The notes under the pieces were generated by a model. That model was not told the DNA's origin, made no database searches, and saw only the letters and a program-made list of their open reading frames with translations. From Hygrophila difformis (taxonomy: Eukaryota > Streptophyta > Magnoliopsida > Lamiales > Acanthaceae): DNA of 64,000 nt. Location of the stretch: positions 55,766,915 through 55,830,914 of the forward strand of contig JAOANR010000006.1 in NCBI GenBank assembly GCA_030278955.1, in the 5' to 3' direction. The translations under genes and the position numbers were made by a program. Positions within the stretch are counted from its first letter, which is position 1. Each line of letters starts with the position of its first letter. This document shows, piece after piece, positions 21,146-33,567 of the stretch.

Positions 21146-23343
21146 TCACTGTTTCTGTACCAAATGTAAGTGTTCCACATTCTCAAGTTGCACTTCTCTC
21201 CCACCTTGCTCCACAACATACCCTTCCCCGAACAATGTCTCGATCTGCTCTAACGACTTCCCTTTCGTTTCAGGTACGTTTCGATGAACAAACACCACCG
21301 ACATTGCTGAAACGCATGAAAACATGAAAAACGTTCCCCCCATTGTTATTGCATCGGATACTGATAAGAAGGACATGGCCACAAGCCCGCTGCAGACCCT
21401 GTTCCCGACAGCACCAAGTGCTGACGCCTGTGCACGAACCCTCAATGGGAAGATTTCCGATGTCAGAACCCAGCAAATGGGACCTATGCCCATGGAAAAG
21501 AAAGCCACATTCCCACAAACCGATAGAATCGCCAATGCAATCCCAGCTGGTTGCTCTGTTATGAAGGAGAGAGTCGCGGCCAAGCTTAACAAGCAGACTG
21601 TCATACCCACCGTGCTAACGTAGAGTAGAGGCTTCCTCCCAACTCTATCGATGAGTAGAATGGCGATTAATATAAACACCGTCTTCGACACTCCCACAGC
21701 AACCGTTGCAGCAAGAAGATTTGAGTTGTTGGCGATCCCAGTTGCTTTGAAGATTTCCGGGCTGTAATAAACTGTCGCATCGATTCCTGTGATTTGTTGG
21801 AAGCATTGAATACCGAGACCTGTGATCAGCATCCTGCCGAGTGTTGGAGAAGGATTAACCAACTCGCGCCACACGGCCTTCTTGTCATCGTGGTGGTCGA
21901 CACCAGCAGCTGATTGTATCTCCGCGAGCCTCTCGTCCACCTCAGCTTCATCCTCATTCGTTTTTAACAGCACGAGCCTCGCCTCATCTGCTCGGTTCTG
22001 CAGCACCAACCACCTAGGCGACTCGGGGATCACGCATAGGGCAACTGCAATGAATACGGACGGCAGGATGCCCACCATGAGCATGACTCTCCAACCGGTG
22101 TGCACAGGCAGGCCTGAAAATGCATAATTGGAGACGTAACCGAGTAAAATCCCTAGATTGATGAAGATTTCAGGGAATGAGGTGAGTGAGCCTCGGGCGA
22201 CACTTGGGGAGATCTCGGCTATGTAGACGGGGGCGATCATGAGACCGAAGCCAATCCCGACACCCGCGAGGATTCTCCCGATGATGAGGGCATGGAAGGA
22301 TGGGGCAAAGGTCATTACTGCAGCACCTGTTTGGAAGACGATGACAGCCAAGGCCATTGTCCATTTCCTACCAATGGCATCCGATGTTCTTCCCCCAAGT
22401 AAACTGCCCAAAAGGGACATCACACTGAGGATGCCAACAAGGGTTTCTTCTTGAACTTGTGTTAGCTTCAAGTCTTGTTGGATAAATAAGATTGCTCCAC
22501 TCATCACTCCAACATCTGCTCATTTATGACAAGGAAAGAACAAAGGATTAATAACGTACATGTATTACATAGAAATAAAGAGAAACTAAAAGCAACAAAA
22601 TGAACAAAAACTTTCCCCTTTTAAACACTCCTGATAACTATTAAAGAAAAGCCATAATATAATAACCCGAAAAGGAAAGAAAACAACATATCAACCAAAC
22701 GCTCACATATTTTCATTCCGGTTATGTTACAATCCATTTAATAGTATGCATGAGCACATATTACAAAAAGTGTTTCTCTCGCATCACATAAAATATCTCT
22801 CCTATCTATCACATATTATTTTATCACACAAAACATCTATCTCATCATACGAAACACACAATTTAATTCATCACATAATACAATTCTCACATCACACACA
22901 TGTACAACCACCTGCATCTAATCTGCTCCCACATATTTTTATGGTTATATTTATGATAAGAATGTTAACAACAATATATAAATTTGATAATCTCCCTCCC
23001 CATTTAAATTTCCCATCGACCCTAAAAACCAACATCCTTAAAAAAAGACACACACAATTAAAGACAACCTATCAAGAATGCTAGTCAAATTAAGCCTACA
23101 TGTAATGGGGAATGAAAGAAGAATAGTTCAGTTACCATATCCAAGGAGGACACTGTTGAGAGATGCAAATACAGAACAGGCAAAGACATATTTCCTTGCA
23201 GTCTTCCTTCTCATCTCCTTCTGCTCTGATTGTAAAACATCATATTCCTCATCATCCTCTGCTGTCTGCTGCTGCTGCTGCAAATCCATTCGGAAATATC
23301 TCGTCTTCCCCATCTCAATTGTCTTCCCATTCTCTGCGCCCAT
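21146..23343 (-). CDS. PLT4: Polyol/monosaccharide transporter, PLT4-like (MFS)
   Basis: Two exons on the minus strand: 23343-23136 and 22515-21146, with a 620-base GT..AG intron (phase 1), giving 525 residues. The start at 23343 (M-G-A-E-N-G) fits the family length; an upstream in-frame Met gives a less typical N-terminus. This is a 12-helix proton-coupled sugar transporter. Visible signatures are G-Y-D-V-G-V-M-S-G-A in helix 1, G-G-R-T-S-D-A-I-G-R-K after helix 2, P-E-S-P-R-W-L, Q-Q-I-T-G-I-D-A-T-V-Y-Y-S-P-E, D-R-V-G-R-K and P-E-T-K-G-K-S-L-E-Q-I-E. It is closest to Arabidopsis PLT4 (At2g20780); substrate and membrane are unproven for this subclade. A short poly-Q (CAG) run lies near residue 22. 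Odd: helix 12 ends F-V-H-R-N-V-P-E-T where the family has hydrophobic residues before V-P-E-T. Confidence 0.93.
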
Positions 23344-24338
23344 CTCACAAAACCCTCCAATTTTATCCAATCCTTGCCTGCAGGTTACACACAAATAAAC
23401 ATGGCTGAAGAGAAAGTCAACTCCTATTGGGAGGTCTTGGGGGATTTTAGATCTGAAACTGAAGAGATTATTTAGTAGCGCATATTAATTTAATCTTCGT
23501 GGTTATGTAAAGAAGAATTATATAGTTTCTATCATAAAGGCTTTGACTTGTTGCAGCTTGTCTGAGTTTTGAAATTCAAGGGAGGTTTCTATGAAATAGC
23601 ATATACTACGTGTGTAAGGATTCAACGTTTGAATTTGGAAAATAAACAATATTGAAACCCAAACTGACAGCTCGTGGAAACAGTATTACTAATAGTTTAA
23701 TACAATATAACTTTTTGTCACCTCTTTTTCTGGAAGAATCATTCTTCAGTCGCTTGGACTATGACCACGTGAATTTTGGAAAGATAAACTGTCCGAACTT
23801 AAACCAAACACCTTATTACATGATCACACATCTAAGATTCGACACACCAACAAGATGATAAATTTCAAAATAGTAGTGTACAAACTCATTGAAGATTGTA
23901 TATGCAGTGGTTATAGCAAAAAGCAGTCATACACAAGTTATGTATGCGTAATAGGTGAAGTGTGATGGATATGTCATTTTATATGATGTTAGAAATGTTA
24001 TTATGTGATGTCTAGAGGAAATAGTTGATTTTTCTTACATGACTTCATCTCAGTCATGGCACTATCCAGAAACTTCACAAAAACACCACCCCATAACATC
24101 ACAAAAACACCACCTCATAGCACGCCTCCATGTGCAGTTGAGTGCATAGTAAACCACTTCTGACAAATTTAGCACTTTGGAAAAATCTGTAGTTGTTTAT
24201 ACACAAAAAGAGAGAAAACAAGGCAATTCCCATCTGTGAATCAAGCCAAGGAGCTTTTTTTTTCAAAGCATAAACATCTCAAATTGGTGATCAAATTGTT
24301 CATCATGTCTCTATACTGTTTCCTTCCTTCAACGCCTA
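23344..24338. other. PLT4 promoter and POR 3' UTR region
   Basis: Nearly 1 kb between the PLT4-like start and the POR stop, both on the minus strand. No supported ORF or recognisable repeat. It presumably contains the PLT4 promoter and the POR 3' UTR. Confidence 0.5.
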
Positions 24339-26817
24339 CTAATTCCCAAAACCACAATCACGCCATCCGACGAGCTTTTCACTGATCTCCCACAGCTTCC
24401 GCGCCTTCTCAGGATCGCTCGCCTCTTTCGACAGCTGGTTCTCAAATGAGGACGACGCGTTGTTCCAGCTCCAGTACACCCCTGACTTGGACAGGCTCGG
24501 TTCGCCAACCACCTGTGCGAGGCGTTTCCCAGCTTCTTCCTCGGATACATACCCTTTGGTGATGTACTTCTGGAATGGCGGGAAGAGAAGTCTGAACAGA
24601 GGAATGTGCTCCCTGAACAGCCCCGTTTCAGCAATGCAGCCCGGGTAGAGGGACGAGAATGATATCCCTGTCTCTTCGTGGTAACGCCTGTGGAATTCCT
24701 GCATCGTAAGCATGTTACATACTTTGCTGTCCTTGTACGCCTTTGCACCGTCAAATTCACCTCCATCGATCATTGCTGAGCTCCCCACTCCGTTTATTCC
24801 CCCCACGAGTCCTCTCAGATCGCCTAGGTTTGCCTTTGGCGGCACATTGCCAGCCAACGTGTTTGTGTTCCCTGGTCAGAAGAAGTTGCACAATTCTTGT
24901 TGTTAGAAAGATGATGGATATTAGGTTCCAACCTAAAATCAATTTTAACTTTCATCACATCTAACCTAAGGTTAAGTAAGAAAAATACGAGGTTGATACC
25001 GATTTTATCCCATTTATGTATCATAGTCCGAGAGGGCCTTTTTCATATTCTTTCCTGTATTCTTCCTAGTTCTAGTTTATGTGTCGCGGCAATTTGGAAT
25101 AAAGAATCTATATCAATGAAGGATCTAACTAGTGGAACTAGTGCAATGCAATAAGGGTCTCCATTACTATTTGTTTTGTTTGATCCGGTGCGACATTGTA
25201 ATACCAAAAAGGTACTCATGACTCTGATACCATGTTAGAAAGACCATGGTTTTGGGGTTCCAACCCAAAACCAATTGATAATAGAACAGTTTGGTAAGCT
25301 ACTCATTGGGTACTTAGTAAGTGTTTTTTTTGGTGTTTTTGTACCTGTTATGGAGCCAACAATGATGAGGCGCTTCAGGGGATAGTCGGATTGCTTCAGA
25401 TCGTCTAGAAGCAGCCTCGCGAGCAGGAAATGCCCGAGATGATTGGTGCCAACACTGAGCTCAAATCCGTCGGCCGTATAGGTTGGTTCCTTCGCGGTTG
25501 GGAAGTAGACGGCCGCGTTGCAGACCACGACGTCCAGTGGCTTTCCCGAGCGCCTGAATGTGTCGACAAACTGGCGGATGCTTTCAAGTGAGGCGAGGTC
25601 GAGATGCATGACGGTGTAGTTCTCCTTGGTAATGCCGGCGGCTTTGGCGGCTTTCTCGGCCTTGAGGAAATTCCTGCACGCCATGATCACGTGCCATTTG
25701 CCCGTATCGGCTAGGGCCTTGGCGGTGGCGAGGCCGAGACCGGAGGAGGCGCCGGTGATGATCACATTGCCCTTGCGCAGAGTTTTCTTTTCCGAAGGCT
25801 GGCTTATTGCTGGAGTTGTCGCAGCCGTCTGTGCCTTGATTGGTACAAATGATTGCTTTTTCTTTAACTCCTACAAAAATATTATAGTATGAAATTCTTT
25901 GTAAGCTGTAACCATTGCACAAGGGGATGTTTGGGAATTAGCTCGCATTCTTTCAAGAAGATAGGAGAGTCGAGGATTAGTTCTTAACTGATTACGTGAA
26001 TAATAAATTTGTTAAAATTAACTGTTTGACAATTTCGAAGCCAACATTTTCCATAGAATAAGCTAATTCCAAAATCTTACTAGCGGTTTAAAAAAGAAGT
26101 TATTGAACACTATTTTAAGTTATTTTGTCTTTTGGATAAACTAATTTATTTCTAATTACCTAAAATAAGTTAATTTCATTTAGTTGTTTTTGCCAAACAG
26201 GGCCGAGGGTTTTTGCATTCATGATCTTTGTTTTTTCGGTGCACTCGCCGCTAAGGCATTTTGCCTGAAAGTTCATGCCATCTAAATTAACTATGTAATG
26301 ATAAGGGCTAAGTGGATTCATAATTCTATTTGTGTAATTTGTAATTGGTAATTAGGGAAGTTACTTTAAATCTATGACACAAATTAGAAGGAACTCTGGA
26401 TGAAAAGACTGTAATAATGTATGTGTGGTTTCATTACACCCATGATTGTTAATTCATTATTACATAGAATTAAAGGCAGCAATGCCGATTGCCGAGGGAT
26501 TCTTGACAAGAAAACGAGCAACTAAACAATACAAAGGAATTGAATGTACCTTGTTGAAGCAGGGGGTGAATTCAGCTTTAAGACTTGTTGGCAGAGGGGC
26601 TCCAAAGAGGGAGGTTTCTTTCATCACACTCGCCTTGTTCTAACAACAACATTATTACATTGGAGATAGAGAAAGAAATGAGCTTCAAGAAACCCAGAAA
26701 GATAAAAGAAAATTGAAGAATGAAGGGAAATACAGTACTACAAAATACTACTACTATGCATACCTCTTTAGGAATGGAAAGAGTTGAGGGCACCCAAGTG
26801 GCTGCCTGAAAGGCCAT
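24339..26817 (-). CDS. POR: Light-dependent NADPH:protochlorophyllide oxidoreductase
   Basis: Four exons on the minus strand: 26817-26764, 26639-26550, 25870-25345, 24871-24339. Introns are GT..AG and the protein has 400 residues. The enzyme reduces protochlorophyllide to chlorophyllide in plastids, using light and NADPH. A Ser/Thr-rich transit peptide occupies about residues 1-65. The short-chain dehydrogenase core has the NADPH loop T-G-A-S-S-G-L-G (87-94), C-N-A-A-V-Y, and the catalytic Y-K-D-S-K pair (Tyr269, Lys273). The POR-specific S-L-Y-P-G-C-I-A and Y-I-T-K-G-Y-V-S-E segments are present. Isoform (A/B/C) is not assigned. Odd: the C-terminus runs past the usual E-K-L-V-G-L-A end as W-R-D-C-G-F-G-N, apparently through loss of one base near 24365 that removed the ancestral stop. 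Intron 3 holds a small retroelement. Confidence 0.95.
24901..25290 (-). mobile_element. Possible TRIM-like mini LTR retrotransposon in POR intron 3
   Basis: Two similar stretches starting tgttagaaag occur at 24901 and 25233 and share about 40 bases. Directly left of the second (25221-25232) the minus strand reads TGGTATCAGAGT, an initiator-tRNA primer site with one mismatch. This arrangement fits a minus-strand terminal-repeat retrotransposon in miniature without coding capacity. The outer LTR ends and TSD are not clear. It sits 29 bases from the exon 4 acceptor, and splicing appears unaffected. Confidence 0.45.
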
Positions 26818-27166
26818 GATTCCAGATTGAGTGCAAATTCTGGGTTGGGATTTTTGTGTCTGAAGATGAGGGTGAAGAGCTTAGCTTTGGAAGTAGTAAG
26901 GTTGCTGTCGGAAATGGAGCTGGGGAGGGAGATAAGGTGGGATGGGTCCCACTTTGGGTGATTGTGTCCAATCAATGGCTAGTATTTGGATTCCCTCTGA
27001 TATTTGTGTTGGGCATTTAGTTTCTTTTCTAGAAACACTTTGTAGAATGGGTTTCAGGTTGAGGAGGGTATAACATAAAATTTGCAAATTTGAATACCAA
27101 TTAATTTGAAATACCAAACCTCAACACGATCTAAAAATTTTCAAGTCGGGTTTCGTATCGATCTTA
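26818..27166 (-). promoter_or_regulatory. Upstream region of POR
   Basis: 349 bases 5' of the POR start on the minus strand. It should contain the 5' UTR and promoter. No unambiguous TATA or light-response motif was placed. The distal half merges into a repeat rich in 'cgggtttcg' words. Confidence 0.35.
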
Positions 27167-27427
27167 CTTCCTCCGTTTTCAAATATTTATTACAAACCAA
27201 CTTTTTCACGCAGTCCAATGCATATTTTAAACCATTACTAACTCAAGTTCGGTACAAGTAAAAATTCTAGAAGTTCGATATTTAAAAACTACACGACGAG
27301 ACGAATCTAACAAGATCTCACTTGATTATATTTTAACTTGTATAACTATGATAAAACTTTAAGTAAAAGTTTGTGTGTGAATAGTAACTTTTTTTTAAAT
27401 GTCAACAATATTTGAGAACGAAGGAAG
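27167..27427. mobile_element. Stowaway-like MITE, family 1
   Basis: 261 bp with terminal inverted repeats cttcctccgttttcaaatat / rc of the right end, flanked by TA on both sides. No coding capacity. Same family as 41154-41416, 57292-57551 and the MITE split by the gypsy element at 45109/57145. Confidence 0.75.
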
Positions 27428-29720
27428 TATTTGGGAAAAATTCAAAATGACTAAACTCAACCCTGAAATTTTTCGTGTCGGTCAGATTCGTTTTTCAAGC
27501 CGTGTCCAAAATTGACACCCCTAGATAAAAGCTCTCTCCAAATACAATTTCAGGTTTCGGATCGCGTTCGTGTCGGGTTAAGTAGGGGTAAACCCGAACA
27601 CGATCTGAAACCCGAAATGAACATAAAATACCAAATTTAAACAGACTGAAAATTTTGAAGTCGGGTTTCGGGTCGACTTAATTTGAAAAAAATCTAAAAT
27701 GAAACCCGATTTTTTTTGTGTCTATAGAGTTCGTTTTTCAGACTGTCCAAAATTGACACCTCTACTTCTAGGACACCATTCGGCCTCAGCGTAGTGGGGG
27801 ATGTAATGCCAGAATGGGCTGGGCTTTAACTTCTCCATGGAAAATTAATGGGCAATGGGTCCTTCATGCTTGGATTTATTTGTTCGTTTGCACTTTCATT
27901 GGTTTTGTTTTTTTTGGGTGAGCACTTTCATTGGTTTTGTTGAGCTATAGATTATTGCAATTTGGAATTCTTTCCTTTTTATGTATTTTAATAACACGTC
28001 GTCTTTCAAGAAAAAAAAAGGAAGAACAAACGCCATTTAATTTGATTACTTATTATATTCTTATTGTTTATGTAAGATTTCGGGTTCGGTTCTAGTGAAT
28101 TATAGAGTTTCTTTGGAAAAAAATGTCATAAAAAATGTATTTTATAGTAGTTTAAAATATATTCCGTACTAGGGGATTCTTGTGTTTTTTACAATTCCAT
28201 CGTTCCCATAAATGGATACCACTTTTTTCGACACTAAATTTAATTTATTTATTTAATGTTTAATATCTCAAAATGTGTCAAATTAAAATTATATAAAGAC
28301 AACTTCTAAAGCTACTAAATTAGATGAATTTAATAAGACATGGCTTAACTATTGTTCTCTTTATTATATACTTGTAATACAATAGATTAAAATTAAATAA
28401 TAAACAATGTCAAAAATCAAATTAATCTACTTAAATGGGTCATAATGAGTATTATTCATGTACAATTTTATATTACATAATTTTGATAATGCATTTTACT
28501 ATTATATCAAAGTTATCAAAAACATAAATATATAGCAGTCCAATCTTGAATTTCCACAGCGTCCCTTATCCATTTTCGTTATAATTTTTGTGACATAAAT
28601 TTCCATCATTCTTTTAAGTAAAAGGATTTTGGCCTCCTATAAGTATATATTAATGGGGGTTGTTTTAATGGTGTTGACTCTTATAGTCGATTAAAAAATG
28701 CACTAACCACTAATATAAAATGGGGTAGACTAACCATTAATACAAAATAGGGTAGACTTTTTAAAAAGGCCCTGTGGAGCATTGTGGTTGGAACTTGGAG
28801 GTCAATGGAACAAAATGTCAAAAGAACACATATGAATTTCAAATGATATAGAGCACCGAGATTTAAAGAGTCAAAAGATATAAAAATCAAGCAATAGTTA
28901 TTGATATTATTTCAATCTCAAGGTGGTGAAAAAGTATTGAGAAATACAGATGTAAGAATAGGATTGGGACAAGATCATAGTGTAGGGGCCTTGCATCTCA
29001 AGAAGCTTACATATAACCCCATTTATTAATGAGTCTTGACATTTATTCTATTTGTATATAGATATGGTTTAAGGTTTTTTATTGTCAAGAAAGAAAACGG
29101 CTACTTTAGCTTAATGTTCAATACCTAACAAAATTATCTTTTTATACTCTAATATTTAAGTTTGAGATTTTCTTTAAGGTTCTTTCATTTTGACAAAAGA
29201 AAACTAGAAAAGGATAAGATAAATTAGTAATAATAATACTTTAGTAATACAAGTAGTCCATTTGTTTGTTTATATTGGTCACTTTTCCTTTTTTATTGTT
29301 TGATTTACTTTGTTCATTTTCCATGCTTACTAAAAATTTACAAATTTAACACATAATTTAATTTTTAATTAATATTTATTACTAACTTTTACTATCTACA
29401 ATTTGTTTCTAAATCACTTCTATTAAATATCTAATTTTATTACTCGTATACCCATTCACATGACTGAATCAATCACTATTATTAAACACTTAATACCCAT
29501 TGTTTAAATTTCCGTGCTCAAATTAAAATTGTCATTTTATTGGAAGGAGGAGCGTATACATTTTGTATATATTTAGTTGAAAAATATTCATGCAGTCTCC
29601 TGCATAATTAATACTGATGGTAATTTTAGAGTTTTCTAAATTATCGTAAAATTTGATTTTCTTAAAGATTGATGTTTTAAAGTGCTATTGCTAATGTGCA
29701 AATAATTGATCTTGTGTTAC

Positions 29721-29761
<41 letters not shown>

Positions 29762-30667
29762 AGATAAGATGGGTAACATCTTTATGTAAATATGTAATGT
29801 AATATATATAAGTGTAGTATAATTATATATAATGATACTAACACCCACATTTGGATTATAATACAAACAATATTTTTCTATTAACAAATGACTTTTTTGG
29901 CCTATTCAATTAGCTTGTGAATGATCGAGCAGGCCATCCCACTGCAATGATTACTTGTGATTATCTTACTTCAAAATCAAATCAAACCTAATTAGTAATT
30001 AAAACATATTTTACTCGAGGAGATTAGAATGTAAGATTTTGTTTTTAAACTAAAAATATTTAAAGAAATTAAACTAAAAATATTCTAAATGGAGAAAGTA
30101 TTAATTGGGCATGATTCTTTTTTTCCCCAATTAAGAAAATATATAAAGTACTTAGTATAGTAGTAGTTTATAAGTTCTAGGTATCCTAAATCTTTTTTAT
30201 TTAAAATTTAAAATTTTGATGGACTGCAGGGTATAAATGTTGGACATAAACATGATTAGGTGAACTAGACTTTATTATGGATAACTCTTTCACCATAACA
30301 TTAAAAGACAAAATTTCCCAAATTTTTTAAATAACTGAATAAAAAAAGCTTGAAAATTCTTAATCATGTCATTATTATCTTCATAATTTTGATTAAGAAA
30401 TTTCTAATGATCTCATGGGCCGGTTAGTGGACCCACCTTTTGCACACCCATAATCAATTTTAATGACCAAATTTATATGATTAACCAAAGGCTTAAATGA
30501 ATATTGCATGCGTAATACTATGTTTGTTTCTATCCTCTAATAATCTGTAATAATATATACTATGCTTCCTCCTTAATTTAACAAATTAATTTTATTTTAA
30601 GAATTTTACAGTTTTATATATTATCTTAGATTCTAATTAAGCCTTCAACTTCAACAAAAAAAGATTA
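27428..30667. other. AT-rich intergenic DNA, degenerate repeats
   Basis: No gene recognised. 27440-27780 carries repeated 'gtgtccaaaattgacac' and 'cgggtttcgggtc' words, a decayed dispersed repeat interrupted by the MITE at 27167. 28190-28460 and 29255-29565 look like decayed TA-flanked MITEs of the 'gtcccataaatggatac' and 'tattggtcactttt' types, too degenerate for firm borders. A (ttattattatt)n microsatellite lies at 29720-29760. Confidence 0.5.
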
Positions 30668-31340
30668 TTATGGGGTTGGGGATTTACCCTAGTGTTAAGT
30701 CCCCCAACTCTCAACCTATAGGTTGGGGGTTCGAATCCCTACCCGGCCCCAAGGTTTTAAATATCGGTTTCGGTATCTATATCGGACATATAAATTTAGA
30801 GAAATTTCGAAGATATTTGAAATTTCGGGGGAAATTTCGGAGATATTTGTAATTTTTTGAGAAAACTAATTCAAATTTATGAAATGATGAAAATGAAGAT
30901 ATTTCAAAATTCATCATCTTTGTTGCTATATAAATTAGTAATATGCTAACAATACTCATTTAATGATATAATATGCTAGTAATATTATGCACCATGCATG
31001 TTGATTGATAAGAGACTTAAAATTGATAAACAAGTTAATTGGATGGCATCATCAATATGGGTTGAAACGTAAATTTTAATTTTTAATTTTTTTTAAAAAG
31101 ATATATTTTAAAATTTAGAAAAAAATAATTTTTAAAAAAAATTCGAAAAATTTCGGAAAATTTCGGTCAAATTTCGGAAAATTTCAGATTTCAGGCGAAA
31201 TTTTGCAAAAAAATATTGCATGTCAAATTTCGCTTCGGGGTGTCCCGAAACCCGAAATTTCGGTCGAAATTTCGGAAATTTCGGGGATATTTAAAACAAT
31301 GCCCGGCCCCCTATCCCTCCCAAAAAACAAAAAAGCTTAT
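30668..31340 (+). mobile_element. tRNA-derived SINE, interrupted
   Basis: A pol III A-box-like TACCCTAGTG (30687-) and a B-box GGTTCGAATCC (about 30728-30738) about 45 bases apart, followed by a C-rich body (ccctatccctccc) and an A-rich tail. The body is split after 30750 by a 551-bp element and resumes at 31302. Related copies at 32334-32514, 42727-42903 (-) and 43874-43975 (-) support a SINE family. The tRNA part is too diverged to be a working tRNA. Confidence 0.65.
30751..31301. mobile_element. Mutator-like (MULE) MITE inserted in SINE
   Basis: 551 bp, ends ggttttaaatatc / gatatttaaaaca inverted, interior rich in 'aaatttcgg' repeats. Perfect 9-bp target duplication cccggcccc at 30742-30750 and 31302-31310. 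A 9-bp TSD is the Mutator hallmark. Non-coding. Confidence 0.75.
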
Positions 31341-31775
31341 TCTGACATTATTCCACTTTTTAAAGTTTTGATGTAATATAGGAGTATTATTTAATTAATT
31401 TTAAAAATTAATTTCCCAAGTTTAAAATGAATATAATTCAACTATTAATCTGTTTAATAAGCTTATTAAGTTGTTTTATTTATGGAGAATGTCAATTCAT
31501 CTTTCATAATTAATAGAAGCATTATTATAGAGCTAAAAAAATAAATATATATACTCATATTTGATTGGTAGTTATTAATGTCTTTGGAGTAAGATAATTT
31601 TGATTACTAATTGTTAGTTTATAGTTTAATTAATAATATCAAATTAATTTAAGCTAAAGTTCAAATTGAGGTACTAAATAATTAGTAGACCTAAACATAT
31701 GACGTTTGCTAGGGACACTTATATTGTTATCATTGTTACAATATTTTATTAGTTATTTTTAAAGCATCTCAATTA

Positions 31776-32045
31776 CTCCCCGTCCCATATTTATCTTCTT
31801 ACTTTCCATTTTTGGACGTCCCACATTTATCTTCCTATCCCAAAAAGGGAATTTTTTTTACTAAAATGTCCCTACATGTCCATATATTTACAGAAAAACC
31901 AATCCTTAATTTTACTAACAATTGCACTACAAGACAAAAAGAGACAAATTTACCCCTCAAAAAGTACACATGAAAATAATAAAATACAACTTTCTTAAAC
32001 TCTGTATCTACAGTGTCGAAGAAGATAAATATGGGACGGAGGGAG
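31776..32045. mobile_element. Stowaway-like MITE, family 2
   Basis: 270 bp with inverted ends ctccccgtcccatatttatctt / aagataaatatgggacggag, flanked by TA. Non-coding; the short ORF across it is not a gene. Confidence 0.8.
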
Positions 32046-32333
32046 TATATGTTATTTTGGAATTATCCATTAATTCAAAGTCAAATGAGTATGAGTATAA
32101 TATTAATTGTAGAAGTGATTATGATTTTCTCTTTTGTCACATACACATGCATTTGATAGCACACATCCAATCAAATCGAAGTAATGTATAAGACAATTAA
32201 CCATCTAGTAGATTGAATTGAGCAACAATAGTAGTAATAATTTGGATAATAATTTACTTTCGTTTTTTCGTTTCTCGTAACTAATTTGATGGAATTGTTT
32301 CTCAAAAAAAATAAAAAGAAAATGATGAAATTG
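32046..32333. other. AT-rich spacer, no gene seen
   Basis: Spacer between a MITE and a SINE. No supported ORF or RNA gene. Confidence 0.5.
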
Positions 32334-32514
32334 GAGGGGATAGGGACTTACCATAGTGATCAAGTCCCCTGACTCCCAATCTATAGGTTGGGGTTTCGAT
32401 TCCTCACCCAGTCCCTTATCCCTCCCATTTGTCCCCCTTTGCAATTTGTGTGGCTTGGGCCCCCACACACCTTTGCCGACACATGAGTGTTAATGTTTAC
32501 CAAAAAAATAAAAA
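32334..32514 (+). mobile_element. tRNA-derived SINE (complete copy)
   Basis: A-box-like TACCATAGTGAT, B-box-like GGTTTCGATTCC, the shared ccctatccctccc-type body, and a tail 'agtgttaatgtttacc' followed by A-rich sequence. Flanked by near-identical tgatgaaattg (32323-) and tgatggaattg (32518-), consistent with a target duplication with one mismatch. Confidence 0.65.
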
Positions 32515-32634
32515 TTTGATGGAATTGCACAAAATAATCATCTCTAACATTCTTAAAATAAGTATATTACTAATTATATTTTTCATTTGGGATTCGATTC
32601 CACCTGGTAGTATGAGCTAGGAACAATCAAACAT

Positions 32635-32800
32635 AATTGGTCCGAGTGGTATGATATTCTGACAATTTAAACAAATGTATCGTATTCAAGACTTATGCTG
32701 ACTTATGCTTTGGAAGACAATCATTCAATACCCGATCTTCGAAATATTACTCTCAGTTCCAATAAAGCCTGAAATCCCGATTACTCAAACAAATTACACT
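32635..32800 (+). mobile_element. Second SINE-like repeat (degenerate)
   Basis: Starts 'ttggtccgagtggtatgat', an A-box-like segment, and shares the order of words (aagcaaat.., ttatgct, ttggaagacaa, caatacccgatctt) with the SINE at 35185-36137. No clear tail or TSD. Confidence 0.4.
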
Positions 32801-33567
32801 TTCTTTAGGAACACTTATTTTTACACCATTGCGTGCCGTCAAGGTTTCAATGTGATTATCACAATTCTAACCATGCTTGTCCAATTTTTACACCACAATA
32901 CATCAAGGACAAAATGGTAATTCCAGTTGCCACTCAATTACCATAACATGATCATGAATTCATGATCTCATTCCCCATGCTCCTACTATCCCTATCCACT
33001 CAATTCTAACCATGAATTAATGCAAGTATGTGTTTATGATGCGGGAGTTGTGTTGTGTAATGAATAAAACAGTGTGTTTTGTGTGATAAAAAAAAATGAT
33101 GAGAGAGATGATTTTTGTGATGGGATTGCTCTATCCACTTAAAAAATACAAAAGTATCCAATATCAAGAAATGCTGAACGAATGCACAAAAGCACAAGCC
33201 TTTATTTTACCATCAAATTCTAGTAGTACAACAAGACAAACACCACAAGAATAGAATAACTACTATGAAACATAACAAGCCCAAAAATGTACAGACGTCT
33301 GCTAAATGATTTCCATTCTCTTCAGATCATACGAAAAAAAACACAGATCCAAATCTGATGGACGTTGAGGAGATCACCAAACTGTCTCCAAATTGAAAAA
33401 AGATTTTAAGTGATTGAGAACAACAATATCACAATCTGGGAAACTATCTGCACATGGCCTCAAATATGCAGCCCTCGATGCAGATTTTGCCTCAATGGCT
33501 GTTCATGGCAAAACAGGCAACCAATGAGGGGTAAGAAGAAGAAGAAGAAATAAAGGAAAGGATTGTT
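32801..33567. other. ERF 3' flank
   Basis: Sequence downstream of the ERF stop on the minus strand. It includes the presumed 3' UTR (about 33300-33567). No independent gene was seen. Confidence 0.45.

Noticed and set aside
25235..25765. Separate short-chain dehydrogenase gene
   Set aside because: It is POR exon 3 read on into the intron; splice sites join it to 24871-24339.
30720..30750. tRNA gene suggested by a perfect B-box
   Set aside because: No cloverleaf can be drawn, and related A-tailed copies show it is a SINE.
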